The notes below the pieces were generated by a model. It made no database searches. It saw only the letters and a list, made by a program, of their open reading frames with translations, and had not been told where the DNA came from. Made by a program: the position numbers and the translations under genes. This document shows, piece by piece, positions 27,195 to 34,264 of a DNA stretch of 39,445 bases. Positions within the stretch are counted from its first letter, which is position 1. Every line of letters begins with the position of its first letter. Source of the stretch: an uncultured Pelagibacteraceae bacterium (GTDB lineage Bacteria; Pseudomonadota; Alphaproteobacteria; Pelagibacterales; Pelagibacteraceae); assembly GCA_902555275.1 (NCBI GenBank), contig CACDRY010000011.1, positions 1-39,445 of the forward strand, read 5' to 3'.

Positions 27195-27374
27195 ATGGCT
27201 GTACCAAAACGTAAAACTACAAAATCTAGAGCAGGAAAAAGACGTTCACACCAGAGAATTTCCTCAAAGAATATAATTGAAGATAAAAATTCAGGTGAGT
27301 ATAGATTATCTCATCATTTAGATTTAAAAACTGGATTTTATAAAGGAAGACAAGTTTTAGATCCTAAAGAATAA
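27195..27374 (+). CDS. rpmF: 50S ribosomal protein L32
   Basis: 59 residues: [20 protein letters not shown] at the N-terminus and [19 protein letters not shown] later, clear L32. There are no cysteines, so this is the zinc-free form. It lies between the bc1 chaperone and plsX, the widespread rpmF-plsX linkage, with 2- and 4-base gaps. In many alphaproteobacteria a yceD (DUF177) gene is found near this point; none is present here. Confidence 0.96.
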   Translation: MAVPKRKTTKSRAGKRRSHQRISSKNIIEDKNSGEYRLSHHLDLKTGFYKGRQVLDPKE

Positions 27375-27378
27375 TTTT

Positions 27379-28386
27379 ATGAACAACCCAATAATAATAG
27401 CTATTGATGCTATGGGTGGTGATAATTCTCCTAATAAAGTAATAGAAGGTATATCACTACATTCGAAAACTTCAAAAAACGTGCAATATAAAATTTTTGG
27501 AAACGAAAAATTAATATTACCACTAGTTAATAAATATAAAATTTCCAATAAAAATTATAAATTAATTCACACTGATAAAATAGTTGAAGGTGAAGATACA
27601 GCTTTAACAGCTGCAAAAAGAGGTAAAGATACAAGTTTATGGCTTGCTATTGAGTCACTTAAGCATGGTGAGGCTGATGCAATTGTTTCGGCAGGTAATA
27701 CAGGTGCACTTTTTTTAATTTCTAAACTTAACTTAAAAATGATTGAAAAGATTGATAAGCCAGCCTTATCAGCACTTTGGCCAAGTAAGAAGGGAATGAA
27801 TGTAGTTTTAGATTTAGGAGCCAACATAGAATGCAGTTCAAAAAATTTAATTGATTTTTCAATTATGGGATCAGCTTTACTAAAAGCCTTATTTAACGAT
27901 ATCAATGCTAATGTAGCATTGCTAAATATAGGTTCTGAAGAGTTAAAAGGTAATACAATGATTAAAGATACCTACCAATTATTAATTGAAAAAAAATATT
28001 CTTTATTTGACTTTAAAGGTTATATAGAGGGAAATCATATAATGGATGGTGATGTGAATGTAATAGTTGCTGATGGTTTTACTGGCAATATAGCGTTAAA
28101 AACTGCAGAAGGTACATCAAATTTTATAATAAGTGAGCTTAAAAAAGCATTATCATTTTCTTTAATTGGAAAATTTTCATCATTGTTAAATTATAATAAT
28201 CTTAAGAAATTTAAAAATAAGCTAGACCCAAGACTTTATAATGGTGCAATACTTTTAGGTTTGGATAAACCAGTTATTAAAAGTCATGGTTCGACAGATT
28301 CTATTGGTTTTGCTAATTCACTTAAGGTTTGCGAAAAAATAATAAGAGGCGATTTAATAAATAAAATAAAGGAAAATATCAATTAG
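27379..28386 (+). CDS. plsX: Phosphate acyltransferase PlsX
   Basis: 335 residues. PlsX hallmarks are AIDAMGGDNSPNKVIEG at the start, GEDTALTAAKRGKDTSLWLA, VSAGNTGALFLISKL and VIVADGFTGNIALK. It converts acyl-ACP to acyl-phosphate, the first step of phospholipid synthesis through PlsY. ihfA begins at the very next base; fabH, which commonly follows plsX, is not here. Confidence 0.96.
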   Translation: MNNPIIIAIDAMGGDNSPNKVIEGISLHSKTSKNVQYKIFGNEKLILPLVNKYKISNKNYKLIHTDKIVEGEDTALTAAKRGKDTSLWLAIESLKHGEADAIVSAGNTGALFLISKLNLKMIEKIDKPALSALWPSKKGMNVVLDLGANIECSSKNLIDFSIMGSALLKALFNDINANVALLNIGSEELKGNTMIKDTYQLLIEKKYSLFDFKGYIEGNHIMDGDVNVIVADGFTGNIALKTAEGTSNFIISELKKALSFSLIGKFSSLLNYNNLKKFKNKLDPRLYNGAILLGLDKPVIKSHGSTDSIGFANSLKVCEKIIRGDLINKIKENIN

Positions 28387-28680
28387 ATGCGAATAAATCT
28401 AACAAAAAAGGAAATCATAAATTCAATTTATATGCAAATTGGATTTTCTAAAAAAATCAGTGAAACTTTGTTGGATGATATATTTCAAATTATTTTAAAA
28501 AATATTATTGAACACAAAAAAGTAAAAATTGCAAAATTTGGCACTTTTACGTTAAGAAATAAAAAACAACGCATTGGTCGCAACCCCAAAACAAAAGAAA
28601 CTAAAATCATTACTGAAAGAAATGTAATTTTATTTAAACCTTCAAAGGAATTTAAAGCATACATTAATAAAGATGACTAA
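28387..28680 (+). CDS. ihfA: Integration host factor subunit alpha (IHF/HU family)
   Basis: 97 residues. The fold is clear from LTKKEIINSIYMQIGFSK, VKIAKFGTFTLRNKKQRIG and the DNA-arm motif GRNPKTKETK, with a Pro at the arm tip region. It bends DNA as a heterodimer and shapes the nucleoid. I call it IhfA rather than HU because of its place after plsX and before a MerR gene, the usual alphaproteobacterial order. It overlaps the MerR gene by 8 bases. Confidence 0.88.
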   Translation: MRINLTKKEIINSIYMQIGFSKKISETLLDDIFQIILKNIIEHKKVKIAKFGTFTLRNKKQRIGRNPKTKETKIITERNVILFKPSKEFKAYINKDD

Positions 28681-29053
28681 GTCAAAAGAAAATAGTCAAT
28701 ATAAATCTATTGGTGAAGTTGCAGAAATTCTGAAGCTTTTTAATAAAAAAAAAGGAACTTTATCGACTCATACAATTCGTTTTTGGGAAAAAGAATTCAA
28801 ACAAATAAAACCAAAAATTTTTTCGGGCAATCGTAGGTATTATGATGAAAATTCCATAAATCTTCTTAAAAAAATCAAATTTCTATTAAAAGACAGAGGA
28901 ATGACTTTAATTGGCGTTAAAAAAGTTCTAAATTCTAATAATTCAGACATTGACGAATTATACAATACCTCTATAAAGCAAAAAAATATTATTAAATCAA
29001 AAATTAAAAATATAAAAAAAATAATTATAGATATAAAAGAAGATAATGGCTAA
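28673..29053 (+). CDS. MerR family transcriptional regulator
   Basis: 126 residues. The MerR winged helix spans about residues 11-80: SIGEVAEILKL, THTIRFWEKEFKQIKP, NRRYYDENSINLLKKIKFLL and the GMTLIGVKKVL helix. The C-terminus is a short Lys/Ile-rich helix (possible coiled-coil dimer region) without an effector domain or metal-binding cysteines. This ihfA-linked MerR group is common in alphaproteobacteria and its targets are not known. It overlaps ihfA and rpmG by 8 bases each. Confidence 0.88.
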   Translation: MTKSKENSQYKSIGEVAEILKLFNKKKGTLSTHTIRFWEKEFKQIKPKIFSGNRRYYDENSINLLKKIKFLLKDRGMTLIGVKKVLNSNNSDIDELYNTSIKQKNIIKSKIKNIKKIIIDIKEDNG

Positions 29054-29237
29054 AAAAACACATGTAAAAGTTAGACTAGTTCCTGAGGCTAAACCAGATA
29101 GTCCTTTTTTTTATTATGTTAAAAAACCAGCAGGAGGTGAAAAAGCTAAGGTAAAATTAAAAGCTAAGAAATACAATCCTTCAACAAGAAAACATGAGGT
29201 TTTCATAGAAAAAAAATTACCACCACACAGTAAATAA
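29046..29237 (+). CDS. rpmG: 50S ribosomal protein L33
   Basis: 63 residues: MAKKTHVKVRLVPEA, FFYYVKKPAG and KKYNPSTRKHEVFIEKKL give a clear L33, with a slightly long C-terminus. There are no cysteines, so it is the zinc-free form. It ends one base before the convergent chorismate mutase gene. Its place behind MerR, overlapping by 8 bases, means it depends on the plsX-operon transcript unless a promoter lies inside merR. Confidence 0.93.
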   Translation: MAKKTHVKVRLVPEAKPDSPFFYYVKKPAGGEKAKVKLKAKKYNPSTRKHEVFIEKKLPPHSK

Positions 29238-29238
29238 T

Positions 29239-29532
29239 TTATTTTTTTTTATTAAAATTTCTACGTTCAAAATCAATATACGCATAAATCATATTTTTCC
29301 ATATTTTATTTGTAATTTTAGGATCGATATTATTTTTAATTGATTTATGTTTAATATTTTTTAGGATTAATTTAATCCTTTCTTGATCAACAATTTGATT
29401 TTTTCTTTCTTTAAGCGCCAAAACTCTCTTAACCAAGCTAGTTCTTTTCTTAATAATTTTTATTAATATATTGTCTAATTTATCAAGTTCTTTTCTTATT
29501 TTACTGAGTTTTTGTTTTTTTAATGGCGACAT
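29239..29532 (-). CDS. Chorismate mutase, AroQ type
   Basis: 97 residues, all helical. The AroQ pattern is IRKELDKLDNILIKIIKKRTSLVKRV, with the R-x-E-L-D-x-L-D start, VLALKERKNQIVDQERI and a last helix with IWKNMIYAYIDFER. It turns chorismate to prephenate for Phe and Tyr synthesis. It is a single-domain, stand-alone enzyme. It is convergent with rpmG and divergent from ctaA across 43 bases. Confidence 0.88.
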   Translation of the reverse strand: MSPLKKQKLSKIRKELDKLDNILIKIIKKRTSLVKRVLALKERKNQIVDQERIKLILKNIKHKSIKNNIDPKITNKIWKNMIYAYIDFERRNFNKKK

Positions 29533-29575
29533 TTATATATTTGGATAATTCAAAAATTATTATATTTATCCCCTT

Positions 29576-30607
29576 ATGTATACTGAAAATCTAAAGGTTA
29601 ATAATCAAATATCAATATGGCTCATAAGCATGTTTTGGATGATTTCAGCGATGATTGTAGTTGGAGGTTTAACGAGATTAACTGATTCTGGTTTATCAAT
29701 TACTCAATGGCAATTATTCTCTGGTTTCTTTCCACCACTTAATAATTCTCAATGGATTTTGTATTTTGATTTATACAAAGAGATACCTGAATTTAAATTA
29801 CAAAATTATGATATGAGCATGCAAGAATTTAAAGTTATTTTCTGGTGGGAATGGGCTCATAGATTTATGGGAAGGATAATAGGTTTAGCTTTTCTAATAC
29901 CACTAATGTATTTCACATTTAAAATTAAATTTAAAAAATTATTGAACCTTTATTTCATTTTTACTTTGATATGCTTTCAAGGGTTTATAGGATGGTATAT
30001 GGTAAGTAGTGGTTTAATTGATAGAGTAGATGTTAGTCACTTTAGATTATCAATACATTTATTAGTAGCTTTTCTTATTTTATCTTTAATTTTTTGGAAT
30101 TATTTAAAAATAAAAGTTAAAAACAAATTTCAGAATACTATAAATATAATATTCCCGTGTATTTTTCTCTTCTTAGTTTTTTTACAAATTTCTATTGGTG
30201 CATTTGTCTCAGGAATGGATGCAGGAAAAATTTATAATTCCTGGCCGTTAATGGGTAACTCAATTTTCCCAAATGATAATAGTATTATTAATTTATTTAA
30301 ATTATCTGCTTTCAGCGATCCTTCTTTGGTACAATTTATACATAGAAAATTAGCTTATATAATAGGATTATTTTATCTGTATCTATTATTTTATATTTAT
30401 AGGAATAAAAAAACTGATTTATACAAATCAGTCAACATTTTGGGATTTTTTATCATTTTACAGATTGTTTTAGGAATATTTACTTTATTATATGGTGCAC
30501 AGATATTAATTGCATCTATGCACCAAATAAGTTCTATTTTTTTAGTCTCTTCTTGTATCTATTTTTTGTTTATAAATACAAAATCTAACTTACAGCTTTC
30601 AAGCTAG
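29576..30607 (+). CDS. ctaA: Haem A synthase CtaA/COX15
   Basis: 343 residues with about eight membrane helices. CtaA type 2 marks are the start GGLTRLTDSGLSITQW, EWAHRFMGRIIGL with a haem-ligand His, VSHFRLSIHLLVAF, FIHRKLAY and SMHQISSIFLV. It oxidises haem O to haem A for cytochrome aa3 oxidase (complex IV) in the inner membrane. Its last 23 bases overlap the end of the convergent MetY-like gene, the largest convergent overlap in the window. Confidence 0.95.
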   Translation: MYTENLKVNNQISIWLISMFWMISAMIVVGGLTRLTDSGLSITQWQLFSGFFPPLNNSQWILYFDLYKEIPEFKLQNYDMSMQEFKVIFWWEWAHRFMGRIIGLAFLIPLMYFTFKIKFKKLLNLYFIFTLICFQGFIGWYMVSSGLIDRVDVSHFRLSIHLLVAFLILSLIFWNYLKIKVKNKFQNTINIIFPCIFLFLVFLQISIGAFVSGMDAGKIYNSWPLMGNSIFPNDNSIINLFKLSAFSDPSLVQFIHRKLAYIIGLFYLYLLFYIYRNKKTDLYKSVNILGFFIILQIVLGIFTLLYGAQILIASMHQISSIFLVSSCIYFLFINTKSNLQLSS

Positions 30608-31910
30608 GCTTTCCAGAAGCCCCTAAAGCTTGATCTAGATCAGCTATAATATCGTCAGGGTGTTCAATACCAATAGACAATCTTACATATCCAGGTGTTA
30701 CACCTGCTGCTAAAAGTTCCTCTTCAGTTAATTGACTGTGAGTTGTAGTTGCAGGATGTATAGCTAGACTTCTAGCATCTCCAATGTTCGCAACATGGTA
30801 AAACATTTTTAATGATTCTATAAATTTTTTACCTGCTTCAACACCACCTTTAACCTCGATACCTACAAGTGCACCATTACCACCTTTCATATATTTTTTA
30901 GATCTTTCACCAATTTCTCCTTTATGAAGAGTGGGGTAGATAACTCTCTCTACATTCTTATGTTTTTGTAAAAATGCTACTGCTTTCTCCGCATTAGAAC
31001 AATGTTGTTGCATCCTTAATGGAACTGTTTCTAAACCTTGAATAATTCCCCAGGCATTATCGGGCGCTAAAGGAGCTCCTAAATCCCTTAACAGACATAC
31101 TCTAGCTCTTACCGCAAATGATACATTTGCTCCTGTTAATTGTGGTACGACTTCACCCCATTTTGCTCCACCATAACTTGCATCTGGTTCGTTAAATAAT
31201 GGTTGTCTTTTTGGATCTTTTGTCCAGTCAAAATTACCACCATCCACAAGAGCTCCACCAATAACTGTACCGTGTCCTCCAATGAATTTAGTAAGTGAGT
31301 GAACAACCACTGCTGCACCATGTTCTAGAGGTTTGCAAATAATAGGTGCCGCTGTGTTATCCATAATTAATGGAATATTATGCTTTCTGCCAATATCTGA
31401 AACTTCCTTAATTGGAAATACTCTTAGGTATGGATTTGGCAAAGTTTCTGCGTAAAAACATCTTGTTTTATCATCAATTAATTTTTCAAAATTACTTGGA
31501 TCTGATGGATCTGCATATCTACATTCAATACCCAATTTTTTAAGTGTGTGAGTGAACAGGTTAACTGTTCCGCCATATAAATCAGTCGAACTAATAAAGT
31601 TATCACCTGATTGACACACATTCATTATAGCAAATGTTGACGCTGCTTGTCCCGAACCAACGGTTACAGCTGCAAGACCACCTTCAAGTGCTGCAACTCT
31701 TTTTTCAAGTACGTCATTTGTTGGATTCATGATTCTTGTGTATATGTTTCCAAATTCTTTTAGTGCAAATAAATTTGCAGCATGGTCTGTATCATTAAAC
31801 TGATACGATGTTGTTCTATATAGTGGAACTGCAACAGCTGTTGTTGCTGGATCACTTCTGTAATCTCCACCATGTAATGCAATTGTTTCTGGATTTTTAT
31901 TTTTACTCAT
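30585..31910 (-). CDS. metY: O-acetylhomoserine sulfhydrylase-type PLP enzyme (MetY), copy 1
   Basis: 441 residues. The Cys/Met-metabolism PLP fold is clear: ALHGGDYRSDP, YTRIMNPTNDVLEKRVAALEGG cut in SRIxNPT style, GGTVNLF and the PLP lysine K208 in VVHSLTKFIGGHG. The region after the PLP-binding Asp is DNTAAPIICKP. The long form with the insert near residues 220-275 is typical of MetY, which joins O-acetylhomoserine with sulfide or methanethiol to give homocysteine or methionine. A strong ribosome binding site (AAGGGG, complement of 31915-31920) lies 4 bases before the ATG, and a pseudoknot can be drawn just before it. It lies 61 bases downstream of the alpha/beta hydrolase gene. Confidence 0.9.
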   Translation of the reverse strand: MSKNKNPETIALHGGDYRSDPATTAVAVPLYRTTSYQFNDTDHAANLFALKEFGNIYTRIMNPTNDVLEKRVAALEGGLAAVTVGSGQAASTFAIMNVCQSGDNFISSTDLYGGTVNLFTHTLKKLGIECRYADPSDPSNFEKLIDDKTRCFYAETLPNPYLRVFPIKEVSDIGRKHNIPLIMDNTAAPIICKPLEHGAAVVVHSLTKFIGGHGTVIGGALVDGGNFDWTKDPKRQPLFNEPDASYGGAKWGEVVPQLTGANVSFAVRARVCLLRDLGAPLAPDNAWGIIQGLETVPLRMQQHCSNAEKAVAFLQKHKNVERVIYPTLHKGEIGERSKKYMKGGNGALVGIEVKGGVEAGKKFIESLKMFYHVANIGDARSLAIHPATTTHSQLTEEELLAAGVTPGYVRLSIGIEHPDDIIADLDQALGASGKPSLKAVS

Positions 31911-31914
31911 ATTT

Positions 31915-31966
31915 CCCCTTCTGTTTAAAAATGTATTAAACTAAAATGAAAAAATACAATCAAGCT
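31915..31966 (-). promoter_or_regulatory. Candidate SAM-II/SAM-V-like pseudoknot leader of metY copy 1
   Basis: Read on the minus strand, stem 1 pairs TGTATT (complement of 31953-31958) with AATACA (31932-31937). The loop of stem 1 holds GTTTAA (31936-31941, sharing two bases with stem 1), which can pair with TTAAAC (31923-31928) downstream, an H-type pseudoknot. It ends two bases before the ribosome binding site AAGGGG. SAM-II and SAM-V riboswitches are compact H-type pseudoknots next to the ribosome binding site, and SAM-V was first reported in Pelagibacter sulfur genes. I cannot check the consensus from memory, so the riboswitch identity is inference. Confidence 0.4.
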
Positions 31967-31971
31967 TAAAT

Positions 31972-32790
31972 TTAACTTGATAATGGGGGATAATTTGTGG
32001 TTATAAATTTTTTAAGCACAGTTAATACTCTATCAGCTTCCTCTAATAACATCATGTGACCACAGTTATCAATTATGTCAACCTGACTACCATCTATTAA
32101 TGATGCTAACTTTTTCCCCTCTTTAACCGGACACATTTTATCATCAGTTGCTAAAATCGATAGAGTAGGGCATTTAATTTTTTTTGCTGCCTCAAAACCA
32201 TTTTTGTAATTATCACAGGCTCTGAAATCCACACCTAAAGTATTCTGTATTGTTCTAGACTTTGCAAGCATTGTTCCCGTATTGATATGGTAAAGACCAG
32301 GTACAGGATGGCCACCAAAATGACCAGCTGGACCATGAGCCCAATCCATCATTAAATCTACTGCTTTTGGATCATTATTTTCAGCTAATGAAAGTAACTC
32401 TGGGTTCATCGGTATAGCACCAGCTCCACCCATCAGGCTTAAAGTTTTAATTTTATCTGGGTATCTCGATGTACATTCTACTGTTACTAAACAACCTTGT
32501 GAATGTCCAACTAAAGAAGCTTCTTTATGTCCCACAGCATCTATTACATCATTTACCCAATCAGCCATCTCTTCAATTGATTTAAGACTTTCACCATTTG
32601 ATAAACCATGTCCTGGTAGATCAACTGCTAAGGCGTTATAACCATGAAATGCAAAGTACCTTGTCTGAAGTACCCATGTCATATGGGTTAGACCACTACC
32701 ATGAACAAATATTATCAATGGTTTTTTTTTATCAAACGGTCTACCACCAGTAGAGGCAAAAACCTCGTTATTATTTACTTTAAATTTCAT
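31972..32790 (-). CDS. Alpha/beta hydrolase between the two MetY-like genes
   Basis: 272 residues. The alpha/beta hydrolase fold is shown by IIFVHGSGLTHMTW (oxyanion region), the nucleophile S97 in GHSQG, D216 or D217 in ATDDKM and H245 in CGHMMLLE. It has no signal peptide. It is not MetX (homoserine acetyltransferase), which is longer and has a different nucleophile elbow. The substrate is unknown. Its start overlaps the stop of the upstream MetY-like gene by 4 bases (ATGA), so the two are translationally coupled, and a linked role such as hydrolysis of a thioester or ester in sulfur metabolism is possible but unproven. Confidence 0.85.
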   Translation of the reverse strand: MKFKVNNNEVFASTGGRPFDKKKPLIIFVHGSGLTHMTWVLQTRYFAFHGYNALAVDLPGHGLSNGESLKSIEEMADWVNDVIDAVGHKEASLVGHSQGCLVTVECTSRYPDKIKTLSLMGGAGAIPMNPELLSLAENNDPKAVDLMMDWAHGPAGHFGGHPVPGLYHINTGTMLAKSRTIQNTLGVDFRACDNYKNGFEAAKKIKCPTLSILATDDKMCPVKEGKKLASLIDGSQVDIIDNCGHMMLLEEADRVLTVLKKFITTNYPPLSS

Positions 32791-34118
32791 TGATTTGATA
32801 CAAGTCTTGGCTTTCTAGCTGCTCTGAAACCAATCTCGAAATCATTTTTTATATCATCAATGTCTTCAATACCTACTGATAATCTAATCATGTCGTGGGA
32901 CAACCCAGCAAACTTCAAAGTTGCCTCATCCATTTGTGAATGGGTTCCTGATGCAGGATGAATAACTAAAGTTCTTGTATCGCCTACATTTGCCAAATGT
33001 GATGCTAATTTTACGTTATTAATAAATGCTACTCCAGCATCTTTTCCACCTTTAATGCCAAATGCAATCATTGAACCTCTTCCATTCGGCAAAAGTTTTT
33101 TTGCTAATTCGTGATCTGGATGATCTGGGACACTTGGATGTGATACCCAAGCAACACTTTCATGGTTTGATAAATATTTAACCATTTCTTCAGCATTAGA
33201 ACAATGTTTTTTCATTCTTACTGACAAAGTTTCTATGCCTTGTAAAACATTCCATGCATTTTGAGGACTTAAACAAGGACCAAAATCTCTCATGCCTTCA
33301 GCTCTAGCTTTCATTGTAAAAGCTGTTGGGCCAAACTCCTCAGCAAATGATAGTCCATGATATCCTTCATAAGGTTTTGTCATTGTTGGAAATTTATCAT
33401 TTTGCATCCAATCGAATTTTCCACCTTCAACTAGTATTCCAGCCATTGAAGATCCATGTCCAGCCATCCATTTCGTTAGTGAATGAATTACTATATCAGC
33501 TCCATGCTCAAACGGTTTACATAAATAAGGAGTTTGATAAGTTGCATCAACCATCAATGGAATTCCAGCATCATGCGCAATTTTTGCAATTTCTGGCATG
33601 TTCATTATTTCATTACCTGGATTTCCAACAAGTTCTCCAAAAATACCTTTTGTATTTTTTTGAATTGCTTTTTTAAATCCTTCAGTATCTCTTGGTTTAA
33701 CAAATGTACATTTAATTCCAAATTTAGGTAAGGTTAATCTAAATAAGTTTACAGTACCTCCATATAGTTGTGATGATACAACTAGATGGTCACCTGCCTC
33801 ACATAATGTCATTACTGTCAAAAATATTGCACTCATTCCTGAAGATGTAGCTAATGCTGCCGTACCACCTTCAAGTGAAGCAACTCTCTCCTCTAATACA
33901 CCAACGGTTGGGTTTGAAATTCTACTATAAATATGTCCACCTCTTTCTAAATTAAAAAGAGCAGCTGCATGATCGACATCATCAAAAAGATATGATGTGG
34001 TTTGATAAATTGGCACTTGTCTTGAACCAGCATTTTTGTGAGGTTGATATCCAGCATGCAAACTAAGAGTATCAAATTTATACGTATTTGGTTTTAATTC
34101 TTTTTTTTTATCACTCAT
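32787..34118 (-). CDS. O-acetylhomoserine sulfhydrylase-type PLP enzyme, copy 2
   Basis: 443 residues, of the same family as the gene at 30585-31910 but clearly divergent. Motifs are LHAGYQPHKNAGSRQVPIYQ, YSRISNPTVGVLEERVASLEGG in the usual place, LYGGTVNLF and the PLP lysine K216 in IHSLTKWMAGHG. The stretch after the PLP-binding Asp is D191-A-T, where most family members have DNT. It could be a second MetY, a methanethiol-using form or a related gamma-lyase; sequence alone does not decide. A strong ribosome binding site, AAAGGAG (complement of 34123-34129), lies 4 bases before the ATG. It heads a minus-strand unit and is divergent from rplM. Confidence 0.85.
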   Translation of the reverse strand: MSDKKKELKPNTYKFDTLSLHAGYQPHKNAGSRQVPIYQTTSYLFDDVDHAAALFNLERGGHIYSRISNPTVGVLEERVASLEGGTAALATSSGMSAIFLTVMTLCEAGDHLVVSSQLYGGTVNLFRLTLPKFGIKCTFVKPRDTEGFKKAIQKNTKGIFGELVGNPGNEIMNMPEIAKIAHDAGIPLMVDATYQTPYLCKPFEHGADIVIHSLTKWMAGHGSSMAGILVEGGKFDWMQNDKFPTMTKPYEGYHGLSFAEEFGPTAFTMKARAEGMRDFGPCLSPQNAWNVLQGIETLSVRMKKHCSNAEEMVKYLSNHESVAWVSHPSVPDHPDHELAKKLLPNGRGSMIAFGIKGGKDAGVAFINNVKLASHLANVGDTRTLVIHPASGTHSQMDEATLKFAGLSHDMIRLSVGIEDIDDIKNDFEIGFRAARKPRLVSNQ

Positions 34119-34177
34119 TAGGCTCCTTTAATTTATAATTTTGTGAGTTCGTTTTTATCACGTCATTATTACTAATA

Positions 34178-34202
34178 AATGGTCATAATTCAATCAACCA
34201 TT
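34178..34202 (-). promoter_or_regulatory. Inverted repeat in the leader region of MetY-like copy 2
   Basis: AATGGT (34178-34183) and ACCATT (34197-34202) form a 6-base stem with a 13-base loop, about 60-85 bases upstream of the gene at 32787-34118. A second imperfect repeat, CATTATTA/TAATAAATG, lies at 34163-34180. The 146-base gap from 34119 to 34264 is the longest in the window and has room for a leader RNA. I could not draw a convincing riboswitch. Confidence 0.25.
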
Positions 34203-34225
34203 CAGTCCAACCAAAATATAATAAT

Positions 34226-34254
34226 TTGACAATATATGTAATTATAAGTATTAA
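34226..34254 (+). promoter_or_regulatory. Promoter of rplM-rpsI
   Basis: A consensus -35 TTGACA (34226-34231), a 17-base spacer and TATTAA (34249-34254) form the best promoter in the window. Transcription would begin near 34261, only about four bases before the rplM ATG at 34265, which implies a nearly leaderless mRNA. Confidence 0.6.
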
Positions 34255-34264
34255 TCCCGCATCC

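Noticed and set aside
27567..27905. Long minus-strand frame opposite plsX
   Set aside because: It mirrors the plsX coding frame, has no family resemblance or start signal, and the plus-strand protein is certain.
31960..31980. Possible terminator after the alpha/beta hydrolase gene (TCAAG ... CTTGA, then T-rich on the minus strand)
   Set aside because: Only five pairs with a long loop and overlapping the stop codon; it may belong to the metY leader. Too weak to call a terminator.
31972..32790. Reading the alpha/beta hydrolase as homoserine O-acetyltransferase (MetX) because it sits with MetY
   Set aside because: It is about 100 residues too short and has GHSQG, unlike the MetX elbow; it resembles general hydrolases.
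33326..33676. Plus-strand frame opposite the second MetY-like gene
   Set aside because: Its composition reflects the antisense of a conserved enzyme, with no recognisable domain.
34226..34264. Upstream start for L13 adding 13 residues
   Set aside because: It lies in the -35 box of the promoter and the extra residues do not match L13; the ATG at 34265 fits.
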